This document shows, in pieces, positions 18,270-26,344 of a stretch of 64,000 bases of DNA. A program made the translations under genes and the position numbers. The notes below the pieces were generated by a model. It did no database searches. It saw nothing but the letters and a program-made list of their open reading frames with translations, and had not been told where the DNA came from. The stretch spans positions 1 through 64,000 of the forward strand of contig JAHHIH010000021.1 in NCBI GenBank assembly GCA_019358835.1, written 5' to 3'. Numbering within the stretch: position 1 is the stretch's first letter; each line of letters begins with the position of its first letter. The DNA is from Tildeniella torsiva UHER 1998/13D. GTDB lineage: Bacteria > Cyanobacteriota > Cyanobacteriia > Phormidesmidales > Phormidesmidaceae.

Positions 18270-18614
18270 ATGATTTCAATGACCTATTTGCTGACGGCGT
18301 TACTAACCGGGCTGGGGCTAGTTGCTACAACTGCCGCTAGCCAGGCGGTTCCGCCCGGCATGCACTACGCTTGGCAGGTTTTAGGCATCGACACCGCCCA
18401 ATGCTTGAGCCAGGCCCAACAGGCGCTAGAATCCCAGGGGCTAGAGCCGGTTCAAAACGACGCCACCAGCATAGCCGGGCGCTCTGAGACAGTTACGGCA
18501 ATGTTTGTGTGTCTCGAGAACCAGCCCGCCACCACCACGGTGATGGTGGTGGTGGCCAGTGACGACGACGCCCAGGCCCTAGCCCTGCGGGAAGCGCTCA
18601 AGCAAGCATTCTAA
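18270..18614 (+). CDS. Small secreted hypothetical protein
   Basis: A 114-aa protein with a clear Sec signal (MTYLLTALLTGLGLVATTAASQA, cleavage probably after SQA). The mature part is about 88 residues, with two Cys (in AQCLSQAQ and FVCLENQ) that could form a disulfide. The pattern suggests one small alpha/beta domain. No family recognised. It is followed four bases later by the recombinase-like gene, so the two may be cotranscribed. Confidence 0.65.
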   Translation: MISMTYLLTALLTGLGLVATTAASQAVPPGMHYAWQVLGIDTAQCLSQAQQALESQGLEPVQNDATSIAGRSETVTAMFVCLENQPATTTVMVVVASDDDAQALALREALKQAF

Positions 18615-18618
18615 AGCT

Positions 18619-19929
18619 ATGCGCGTTGTCGCCTATTGCTACCGAGAGGTGAATGGCTCCCCCGATATCTCCCCTGCCCTGGGGGAGGAAATATTGGCAG
18701 CGGTGGAACAGGTCTACACCGATGTGGCCCTACCGACGGAGCCGGGGTATCGGCCAGAGCGCGATCGCCTGCTGGCCGACCTACAGGCTCATCCCACCGA
18801 TCGGGTTCTGGTGGATAACCTTGCAACCCTGGGCAACAACCCCGCAGAGATTCGCTCCTGGGTGGAAGCAATCGAATCCGCCGGGGCTGAAGTGGTCACT
18901 CTAAATGATGACGCGATCGATTTAGACAGTATCTTGCAGGGGGCTAGCCTGGCTAGCGACCAGCGCCGCCGCCGCTTGCGCGAGGGCCATGCCCGCAGCC
19001 GCTTGCAGGCCCTACCGCCCCCAGGCAAAGCCCCCTACGGCTACCGCCGAGGCCAGGGCCGCTACCTGATCGATCGCGCCACGGCCCCGGTAGTCACCGC
19101 CTTTGTCAACGAATTCTTGCTCTACGGCTCGCTGCGGGGAGCGGTGCGGTTCATTGAGGGCAAGCTGGGCAAACGGATTTCGGTGTCTACCGGGCGGCGC
19201 TGGCTCACCCACCCGGTCTACCGGGGCGATCTGCAATACCAGGATGGCAACGTTCTGCGCGACACCCACGCCGCCATCATCAGCCGCGAAGAAGCGGCCC
19301 AGATCGATCGCCTGCTGCGCCGCAACCGCCCCCTGCCGCCGCGCACCGCTGGAGCACCGCGATCGCTGGCGGGCCTCGTCACCTGCCAGGAGTGCGGTCA
19401 ACCTCTGACCATTTCAAAAACTGCTCCCCGAGGACAGGCCAAAAGCTATCTTTACCTGCGGCCTAGCGGCTGCCCCAAGTCTCCCCGCTGCCAAGCTATT
19501 CCCTATGACGACGCACTGCACCGCATCGTGAATCAGATCTGTCAGGAGTTGCCCCCAGCGGTGGCTCAATTCACGGCCAGAATTCCCCCCGGTGCCCCGG
19601 CTCCTAGCACTGGTTTGCAAGGCGCGATCGCCGCCAAAGAAGCCGCGATCGCCCAGCTACCCACCCTAGAAGACTCTGGCATTCTCGATGCCGAAACCGC
19701 CGCTCTCCGCCGCTACAAGCTACAGTGCGAAATTTCGATCCTGCACCAGCAGCTCGCTCAGCTACCCCCGGTGAACCTCCAAGAGCTGTCCCAGTCGGTG
19801 TCGATTCCCCAGTTCTGGCTCGATCTCTCTGAGACCGAGCGACGCTTCTTCTTCCGCGAATTCATCCGCGACATCCAGATCGTGCGTGAGGATAGCGCTT
19901 GGCAGGTGGAGTTGGTATTAGTGTTTTGA
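18619..19929 (+). CDS. Serine-recombinase-like protein with degenerate catalytic domain
   Basis: Resolvase/XisF-like architecture, 436 aa. An N-terminal resolvase-fold region (about 1-105) is followed by a Recombinase domain (about 130-240: GKAPYGYRRGQGRYLID, RWLTHPVYRGDLQYQ). A zinc-ribbon segment follows (CQECGQPL with CPKSPRC) and then a C-terminal helical part. The catalytic landmarks look lost. The usual YxRVSTxxQ is VVAYCYREVNGSP, with no Ser at the nucleophile position. The usual Arg-containing segment VxxLDRLxR reads VLVDNLATLGNN. The DNA-binding parts look intact. It is not flanked by any element I can see. I infer a domesticated DNA-binding protein, not an active recombinase. Confidence 0.75.
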   Translation: MRVVAYCYREVNGSPDISPALGEEILAAVEQVYTDVALPTEPGYRPERDRLLADLQAHPTDRVLVDNLATLGNNPAEIRSWVEAIESAGAEVVTLNDDAIDLDSILQGASLASDQRRRRLREGHARSRLQALPPPGKAPYGYRRGQGRYLIDRATAPVVTAFVNEFLLYGSLRGAVRFIEGKLGKRISVSTGRRWLTHPVYRGDLQYQDGNVLRDTHAAIISREEAAQIDRLLRRNRPLPPRTAGAPRSLAGLVTCQECGQPLTISKTAPRGQAKSYLYLRPSGCPKSPRCQAIPYDDALHRIVNQICQELPPAVAQFTARIPPGAPAPSTGLQGAIAAKEAAIAQLPTLEDSGILDAETAALRRYKLQCEISILHQQLAQLPPVNLQELSQSVSIPQFWLDLSETERRFFFREFIRDIQIVREDSAWQVELVLVF

Positions 19930-20060
19930 AACGGCCTTTGGCACGGTCGAATAATTCTCAAGTTAAGAGCTGGTTTATCTACCTGGTTCGCTCCCAACCA
20001 GATGTCCAGAATCAGGGTCTCCTGAGCCATACTTGAACTATTCATCGCTATGAGCCAACC

Positions 20061-20708
20061 ATGACGGCCACCCTCGCCACTCCCCTTAGCCAGATCGAAC
20101 TCACCCCTGGCAGTGCCCTACGTATTTCGGGCGTGGCCTGGGAGAGCTATATTGCGCTGCTGACCGAGTTGGGAGACAACCGTGCTACCCGAATTGCCTA
20201 CGACGGCGGAGTTTTAGAAATCAGAATGCCAGGACAACTCCATGAGGTTATCAATCGCCTATTGGCATCGATTATTCAAGCCCTGGCCGAAGAATTAGGA
20301 ACTGAGTTTAATAATCTTGGCTCAATGCGTATAAATCGATCAGATTTAGCCAAGGGTATTGAGCCTGACAGCTGTTTCTACATTCAAAATGCTCAAGCCG
20401 GGCAGGGCTTAGAAACATCTATATCTCCAGATCTGCCGCCAGATTTAGCGCTAGAGATTGATATTGCCAGTCGGTCAGATAGTAAGCTCCCAATTTACTT
20501 AGCTATAGGGGTATCAGAAGTGTGGCTTTATCGACAGGAGATGCTCTCGATTCTGGTGTTGCGCGCGGGTGAATACCACGTCGAGACCCAAAGCCAAGCC
20601 TTTCCATCGGTGACGGCTGGACAGCTTGACCAATGGGTAAAACTTCGCAAAATCGGAACTGATCTAACTGTGATTAGAGCCGTGCGTCAGTTCTGTCAGA
20701 GTCGCTAA
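20061..20708 (+). CDS. Uma2 family (DUF820) PD-(D/E)XK nuclease-like protein
   Basis: A 215-aa Uma2-type protein, a family expanded in cyanobacteria with a restriction-endonuclease-like fold and poorly known function. Seen: RIAYDGGVLEIRMPGQLHEVINRLL, IEPDSCFYI (acidic active-site Asp), and PDLALEIDIASRSDSKLPIYLAIGVSEVWLY, which holds the E-x-D-type and Lys positions. Its codon use is somewhat less GC-rich than asnS. It ends four bases before the convergent asnS stop. Confidence 0.87.
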   Translation: MTATLATPLSQIELTPGSALRISGVAWESYIALLTELGDNRATRIAYDGGVLEIRMPGQLHEVINRLLASIIQALAEELGTEFNNLGSMRINRSDLAKGIEPDSCFYIQNAQAGQGLETSISPDLPPDLALEIDIASRSDSKLPIYLAIGVSEVWLYRQEMLSILVLRAGEYHVETQSQAFPSVTAGQLDQWVKLRKIGTDLTVIRAVRQFCQSR

Positions 20709-20712
20709 GGCT

Positions 20713-22098
20713 CTAAAACTCGATGCTGTCGGGGGTGCGGGGGAAGGGGATGACATCGCGGATGTTGCCCATACCGGTCATAAACTGCACCAGGCGCTCG
20801 AAGCCCAGGCCAAAGCCCGCGTGGGGCACGGTGCCAAAGCGGCGCAGATCGAGGTACCACCAGTAATCCTCTAGGGGCAGGCCTGCCTCGACGATGCGGC
20901 GCTCCAGCACATCCAGCCGCTCTTCCCGCTGGGAGCCGCCGATGATTTCGCCTACCTTGGGGGCCAGCACATCCATGGCTGCAACAGTTTCACCGCCGTC
21001 GTTGAGGCGCATGTAGAAGGCTTTGATGCCGGTGGGGTAGTCGGTGACGATCACCGGCTTTTTGAACAGTTCCTCGGCTAGGTAACGCTCGTGCTCCGAT
21101 TGTAGGTCGATGCCCCACTCGATGGGGAACTCAAATTTTCGGTCGGTCTTTTCTAATAGTTTCACCGCATCGGTGTAGGTAATGCGCTCGAAGGTGTTGT
21201 TGATGATGTTGTCGGCGGTGGCCAGTACTGTGTTGTCGATGCGATCGTTGAAGAAGGCCATGTCTTCCGGGCAGTGCTCTAGCACCGAGTGGAAGATGTA
21301 TTTGAGAAATTCTTCGGCCAGATCCATATTGCCTATTAAATCGCAGAAGGCTTGCTCTGGCTCTACCATCCAAAACTCGGCCAGGTGGCGGGAGGTGTTG
21401 GAGTTTTCGGCCCGAAAGGTAGGGCCAAAGGTGTAGACATTGCTAAAGGCCATCGCCATAATTTCGGCCTCAAGCTGGCCGCTGACGGTGAGGTAGGCGG
21501 GCTTGCCAAAGAAATCCTGGCTGTAGTCCACAGCCCCCTCTTTGGTTTTGGGAGGATTCGCCAGGTCTAACCCCGTAACGGCAAACATTTCCCCCGCCCC
21601 CTCGCAGTCGCTGGCGGTGATGATTGGGGTGTGCATCCACAAAAAGCCGCGCTCATTGAAAAACTGGTGAATCGCCTGGGCGCAGGCGTTGCGCACGCGG
21701 AAGACGGCACCGAGGGTGTTGGTGCGCGATCGCAAATGCCCCAGCGATCGCAAATACTCAAAGGAATGCCGCTTTTTCTGGAGGGGATAGGTTTCTCCAT
21801 CCGCCGTGCCGTAGACGGTAATGGTTTCGCCCTGCAATTCTACCCGCTGGCCTTTGCCCGGTGATTCCACCAGGGTGCCGCCAATTTCTACCGACGAGCC
21901 GGTGGTTAGGTCTTTGACCACGGTGTCGTAGTCCGCCAGGTCGGCACTCAGCACCACCTGCAACCCGGCCATCGACGAGCCATCGTTGACCTCCACAAAG
22001 GTGATGCCCTTGGCCTCGCGCTTGGTGCGCACCCAGCCCTGGATGGTGGTGCTCTGGCCCGGTTCGCCAGCGTGCAGAATGTCTCGAATGCGCGGCAT
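20713..22098 (-). CDS. asnS: Asparaginyl-tRNA synthetase
   Basis: Class IIb aminoacyl-tRNA synthetase, 461 aa (usual length about 463). An N-terminal OB-fold anticodon-binding domain (about 15-105, [21 protein letters not shown]) is followed by the catalytic core. Motif 2 is near [25 protein letters not shown], and motif 3 is [27 protein letters not shown] at the C-terminus. It charges tRNA-Asn directly. Confidence 0.97.
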   Translation of the reverse strand: MPRIRDILHAGEPGQSTTIQGWVRTKREAKGITFVEVNDGSSMAGLQVVLSADLADYDTVVKDLTTGSSVEIGGTLVESPGKGQRVELQGETITVYGTADGETYPLQKKRHSFEYLRSLGHLRSRTNTLGAVFRVRNACAQAIHQFFNERGFLWMHTPIITASDCEGAGEMFAVTGLDLANPPKTKEGAVDYSQDFFGKPAYLTVSGQLEAEIMAMAFSNVYTFGPTFRAENSNTSRHLAEFWMVEPEQAFCDLIGNMDLAEEFLKYIFHSVLEHCPEDMAFFNDRIDNTVLATADNIINNTFERITYTDAVKLLEKTDRKFEFPIEWGIDLQSEHERYLAEELFKKPVIVTDYPTGIKAFYMRLNDGGETVAAMDVLAPKVGEIIGGSQREERLDVLERRIVEAGLPLEDYWWYLDLRRFGTVPHAGFGLGFERLVQFMTGMGNIRDVIPFPRTPDSIEF

Positions 22099-22846
22099 AG
22101 TTCTGCTGATCTGTAGGTGGTTTATGCGGAATGTTAACTATTCTGACCCACAGCGGCGCGGAAAGGGGGCTCAGCGCCGACAAAATGGCGGCCCTCTGAA
22201 TCCGCCTAGAGGCCAGACCCCAGCAGACATCAATCTTTAAGGAATCTGGATTAGCTGGCAAAGGTATTTATAGCTACAAAAGCCCCCCGCCTTTGCCTCT
22301 ACTATCCATAATGCAAATTTCTATGGGTTTTTAAGACTGATCGCTGGCAAAAACAATGGATTGCAGTGGTGATTTTTGAGTTAGTCTCAGGGCACGAATT
22401 TTCAGACGTAGCATTGGTTAGAACGGTGCAAGTTTCTGGTTAGATAGTAAGGTTTTAGTTCCTCAAAGTTAACTGAGGGTGACAGCGTTAACGGTGGCTC
22501 AAAGAGAGTTAGGTGTAGGCCCATGAGCCATTTGCCCTTAGCACTTTTGAGGCCTTTGTGATTGTCTGGGGGGTTTGTTTAGACCGCTGAGACGATAAGC
22601 ATTGTAGACAGAAATTTCCCATTAATTGGGGTTGCCAGTTTCTGATTTGGCAATGTGGTTTTTCAAAGATGTCTAAACAGCTAAGTCTCTCAGGCTTTTC
22701 TACTGCACGGGCGATCGCGATCGCCCCCAGGGCTAATTTTACCCATCACAGTTTCCATAGCGGGCTTTTCTGATCCTGTCGACTTTAGAATTGCCCCACG
22801 CCAGTGACAGCTTTGCTTAAATTTCCCATTTAACTAGGAGACTTCT
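22099..22846. other. 748-base divergent promoter region of asnS and glnN
   Basis: Long noncoding stretch between divergent genes. It holds a tandem HIP1 site (GGGCGATCGCGATCGCCC, about 22709-22726) and the candidate NtcA site listed separately. TAGGAG before the glnN ATG (22834-22839) is a good ribosome-binding site. I checked for a glutamine riboswitch (glnA motif) and did not find its core. Confidence 0.6.
22408..22421 (+). promoter_or_regulatory. Candidate NtcA-binding site upstream of glnN
   Basis: GTA (22408-22410), eight bases, TAG (22419-22421) is one mismatch from the NtcA consensus GTA-N8-TAC. A weak -10-like TAGATA lies at 22441-22446, about the right distance for an NtcA-activated promoter. 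glnN genes in other cyanobacteria are induced by nitrogen starvation through NtcA. The resulting leader would be about 390 nt, which is long, so confidence is low. Confidence 0.3.
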
Positions 22847-25018
22847 ATGAGCGGAAACGAATTACGTGCCCAGGCTATTGCCAGTATCGCCTGCCGTCCC
22901 AAAGTATCTGTAAGCACCCCTGGGCGGCTCGAAGACCTGTGGGCCAAGGACGTTTTTAGCCTCAGCAAAATGCAGGAGTGCCTGCCCAAGTCGGTGTTCA
23001 AGTCGGTGCAAAAAACCATCACCACGGGCTCCGCTCTCGATGTCTCGGTGGCCGATGTTGTGGCCGTGGCCATGAAGGACTGGGCCATTTCCAAGGGGGC
23101 GCTCTATTACTCCCACATGTTCTATCCCCTGACCAATGCCACCGCCGAAAAGCACGACGGCTTTATCTCGGTGCAGAGCGATGGATCAGTGATTTCAGAA
23201 TTTTCTGGCAAAGTGCTGGTACAGGGAGAGCCCGACGGTTCGTCTTTCCCCAACGGCGGCATTCGCTCTACCTTTGAGGCACGGGGCTACACCGCCTGGG
23301 ATGTCACCAGCCCCGCCTTCGTCATGGAGACCGAGAACGGCGTCACCCTGTGCATTCCCACGGTGTTTGTATCGTGGACGGGAGAAGCGCTGGATAAGAA
23401 AACCCCGCTGCTGCGCTCTAACGCCGCCATGAGCAAGGCCGCCACCCGCGTACTCAAGCTGCTGGGCCACAGCGAAGTCGCCCCGGTCAACTCTAGCTGC
23501 GGTGCTGAGCAAGAGTACTTTTTGGTGGATTCTAGCTTTGCTAGCGTGCGCCCCGACTTGCTACTGGCGGGTCGTACCCTATTCGGCAAGGCTCCAGCCA
23601 AGGGCCAGCAGTTCGACGACCACTACTTCGGGGCTATCCCTGAGCGGGTGCAGATTTTCATGCAGGATGTGGAGGAAAAGCTCTACCGCCTCGGCATTCC
23701 GGCCAAAACTCGCCACAACGAGGTGGCTCCTGGCCAGTTTGAGATCGCCCCCTTCTTTGAGGCGGCCAACGTCGCCAGCGACCACCAGCAGCTGATTATG
23801 ACGGTGCTGCGCAACACAGCCAAAAAGCACGGCTTTGTCTGTCTTCTCCACGAGAAGCCTTTCGCGGGCATCAATGGGTCGGGCAAGCACGTCAACTGGT
23901 CGGTGGGCAATGCCACCCAGGGCAATCTGCTGGATCCGGGCGACACGCCCCACTCTAACGCGCAGTTTCTGGTGTTCTGTGGTGCGGTGATTCGCGGTGT
24001 GCACAAGTATGGGCCGCTGATGCGGGCGGTGATTGCCAGCGCCAGCAATGACCACCGTCTGGGGGCCAACGAAGCGCCACCGGCGATCATCTCCATCTAC
24101 CTGGGCAGCCAGCTCCAGGATGTGTTTGACCAGATTGCCTCGGGCGAGGTCACCGGCTCCCAGTCGAAGGGCGATATGGATCTGGGTGTGCCGACTCTGC
24201 CGGTGTTTCCGAAGGATGCGGGCGATCGCAACCGCACCTCTCCCTTTGCCTTTACCGGCAACCGCTTTGAGTTTCGCGCTGTAGGTTCGGGCCAGTCGGT
24301 CTCTGGGCCGCTGGTGGCGATGAACACCATTCTGGCCGACTCACTCGACTGGATGGCCGACCAGCTTGAGGCCAAACTGGGCAGCGGTGTCGAACTCAAC
24401 GTCGCCATCCACGACATTTTGCGCGACGTGATTCGCGACCACGGTGCCGTGGTGTTTAACGGCAACGGCTATTCCACCGAATGGCATGAGATGGCCGTCA
24501 ACGAGCGCGGGCTGCTCAACCTGCGCACCACCGCCGACGCCCTGCCCGTGCTGCGCGAACAGTACATCGAAGACCTGTTCTCTAAAGAAAATGTGCTCAC
24601 CCCGGTGGAGCTGGGCAGCCGCTTTGAGGCCTACTCCGAGCAATACATTCAGCACATTGAGGTCGAAGCCAAGCTGGTGATCAGCATGGCTAAGACCATC
24701 ATTTACCCCGCGGCGATTCGCTACATGGGTGAACTTGCCAAGACCATTGACAGCCTCGATGAGATTGGCATTGAGTTTGGCAAAGACAGCGTCGTCAAGG
24801 TGGCCGAGCTGGCCAAGTCGATGATGGTCTCGGTGGGCGACTTGGGCGACATGCTGACCAAACACTTTATGTCGGTGGAAGAGCACATGCAGTTCTGCGC
24901 CCAAACCATTCGCCCCCTGATGGACCAGGTGCGTGAGTACGCCGATGCCCTGGAGGGTGAAGTGGCCGACGACCTCTGGCCCCTGCCCACCTACCAGGAG
25001 ATGCTGTTCATCAAGTAG
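22847..25018 (+). CDS. glnN: Type III glutamine synthetase
   Basis: GSIII enzyme making glutamine from glutamate, ammonium and ATP; 723 aa, the typical GSIII length and much longer than GlnA. Seen: N-terminal [29 protein letters not shown] (metal-binding Glu), [39 protein letters not shown], and [23 protein letters not shown]. In cyanobacteria GlnN typically supports recovery from nitrogen starvation. The ATG is preceded by TAGGAG. A candidate NtcA site lies far upstream. Confidence 0.97.
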   Translation: MSGNELRAQAIASIACRPKVSVSTPGRLEDLWAKDVFSLSKMQECLPKSVFKSVQKTITTGSALDVSVADVVAVAMKDWAISKGALYYSHMFYPLTNATAEKHDGFISVQSDGSVISEFSGKVLVQGEPDGSSFPNGGIRSTFEARGYTAWDVTSPAFVMETENGVTLCIPTVFVSWTGEALDKKTPLLRSNAAMSKAATRVLKLLGHSEVAPVNSSCGAEQEYFLVDSSFASVRPDLLLAGRTLFGKAPAKGQQFDDHYFGAIPERVQIFMQDVEEKLYRLGIPAKTRHNEVAPGQFEIAPFFEAANVASDHQQLIMTVLRNTAKKHGFVCLLHEKPFAGINGSGKHVNWSVGNATQGNLLDPGDTPHSNAQFLVFCGAVIRGVHKYGPLMRAVIASASNDHRLGANEAPPAIISIYLGSQLQDVFDQIASGEVTGSQSKGDMDLGVPTLPVFPKDAGDRNRTSPFAFTGNRFEFRAVGSGQSVSGPLVAMNTILADSLDWMADQLEAKLGSGVELNVAIHDILRDVIRDHGAVVFNGNGYSTEWHEMAVNERGLLNLRTTADALPVLREQYIEDLFSKENVLTPVELGSRFEAYSEQYIQHIEVEAKLVISMAKTIIYPAAIRYMGELAKTIDSLDEIGIEFGKDSVVKVAELAKSMMVSVGDLGDMLTKHFMSVEEHMQFCAQTIRPLMDQVREYADALEGEVADDLWPLPTYQEMLFIK

Positions 25019-25141
25019 AGGCAAAGCACAAAGGATCAGGGGTTTAAGGTATTAGGTATCGGGTTCAAGGGGTTATACCTCGAACCTGATGCCTTGTCTC
25101 TTGACCCCTCTTTTGACGTTTCAGAGATCTACCGTTGCCCT

Positions 25142-25615
25142 GTGAGCAAGACCAACGCCGCCCGCCTTCTCGATCGCCTCAAGCTGCCCTACGAGATTCT
25201 GGAGTACGAGGTGGATCCCGATGACTTGGCCGCTGAGAGCACCGCCGAGAAGCTGGGACTGCCAGCCGAGCAGGTATTTAAGACTTTGGTCGCCAAGGGC
25301 GATCGCAACGGGGTGTGCCTCGCCGTTATCCCCGGCAGTGCCCAGCTCGACCTCAAGGCGCTGGCGGTGCTGGCGGGCGATCGCAAAACCGATACCGTGC
25401 CCCTCAAAGATGTACAACCCCTCACCGGCTACATTCGCGGCGGCGTCACCGCCCTGGGCACCAAAAAAGCCTACCCCGTCTACGTGGATGACTCGATCCT
25501 CACCTTTGAAACCGTGGCTGTATCGGCGGGCAAGCGGGGCCTGATGCTGTGGCTCACACCCCAGGTTTACCTGACCGCTACCCAGGGGCGGTTGGGAGCG
25601 CTGACCAAAGGTTAG
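25142..25615 (+). CDS. ybaK: YbaK/EbsC family Cys-tRNA(Pro) deacylase
   Basis: Trans-editing enzyme that hydrolyses mischarged Cys-tRNA-Pro; 157 aa from the GTG at 25142. I chose that start because MSKTNAARLLDRLKLPYEILEYEVD matches the family N-terminus. The in-frame TTG at 25094 adds 16 residues without family character. Seen: AEQVFKTLVAKGD (the invariant active-site Lys) and GYIRGGVTALGTKK. The 76-bp gap after glnN contains an imperfect inverted repeat (GGTATCGGGTTC with GAACCTGATGCC). Confidence 0.9.
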   Translation: MSKTNAARLLDRLKLPYEILEYEVDPDDLAAESTAEKLGLPAEQVFKTLVAKGDRNGVCLAVIPGSAQLDLKALAVLAGDRKTDTVPLKDVQPLTGYIRGGVTALGTKKAYPVYVDDSILTFETVAVSAGKRGLMLWLTPQVYLTATQGRLGALTKG

Positions 25616-25681
25616 TACCGGCTACTGACAGGCCAACCCATCGGGCTTACAACCGGCATGGTTTTGCAGGGTGGGCGTTTA

Positions 25682-26344
25682 CTAGAGCGAACGCGCTGCC
25701 TGCTCTAGAGCTTTTAACCCCCGTAGAGATCCACGGATGAAGGTTGCAGCGGCCATTGGGTTTTTGAGGAAACTCAGGGTTAGAACGACGGGCCGCAGAC
25801 TGCCGTCTGGGCCGATCGCAGCCGCAATATCGGGCAAGTCCTCGCTACAGTCGTCGCTGATTACCCGCAGAATGGCGACTTTGGCCTGGGGCATGGCCGC
25901 CAGCAGCACGGCACTTTCCATATCGACTACAGCGGCCTGGTAGCGATCGCCCAGCCGTCGCTTTTCTGTGACTGTGGTGATGACGCGATCGCAGGTTACC
26001 CCCGTCTCAATAGGAATCTTGAGGCGTTGGGCTAGCGCTTGGGTGAGGGTGCGATCGCAAGAGTAACCCTTCGAACCATCTTTCCCAGCAGCATCCCAAA
26101 CCTGCTCAAGCAAAAGTCCGTCTCCTACCGAATGCCCAGGCGATAGGCTGCCGCCCAGGCCCATCAGCAGAATCCCCCGATTGGCAAAGCGCGATCGGTC
26201 TGCCCAGCTCTCCAAAAAGGCTCGAAACGCCGCCGGGCCTGCCGGAACCGCCACCACCGGGGGCGCATGGGAAACCGCCCTCAAGCCCCGCATCACCGCC
26301 TGGTATTCTGCCCCAGCGGGCACCAAAATCACCTGAGCTGTCAT
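25682..26344 (-). CDS. Nucleoside phosphorylase family protein, HpnG-like
   Basis: PNP/UDP-phosphorylase-fold protein, 220 aa. Seen: ILLMGLGGSLSPGHSVGDGLLL and the substrate-binding VVDMESAVLLAA, typical of MTA/SAH-nucleosidase-like enzymes. Short phosphorylases of this type include HpnG, which releases adenine from adenosylhopane to give ribosylhopane. HpnH, which makes adenosylhopane, is encoded 11 kb away at 36718. That makes HpnG plausible but unproven; another nucleosidase function is possible. Its ATG overlaps the stop of the RND gene by one base (TAATG), so the two are translationally coupled. Confidence 0.65.
   Translation of the reverse strand: MTAQVILVPAGAEYQAVMRGLRAVSHAPPVVAVPAGPAAFRAFLESWADRSRFANRGILLMGLGGSLSPGHSVGDGLLLEQVWDAAGKDGSKGYSCDRTLTQALAQRLKIPIETGVTCDRVITTVTEKRRLGDRYQAAVVDMESAVLLAAMPQAKVAILRVISDDCSEDLPDIAAAIGPDGSLRPVVLTLSFLKNPMAAATFIRGSLRGLKALEQAARSL

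Noticed and set aside
22440-22846. Glutamine riboswitch (glnA motif) before glnN
   Set aside because: The conserved CGTTCATCC and GGACGGAAGTAGG-like cores are not present.
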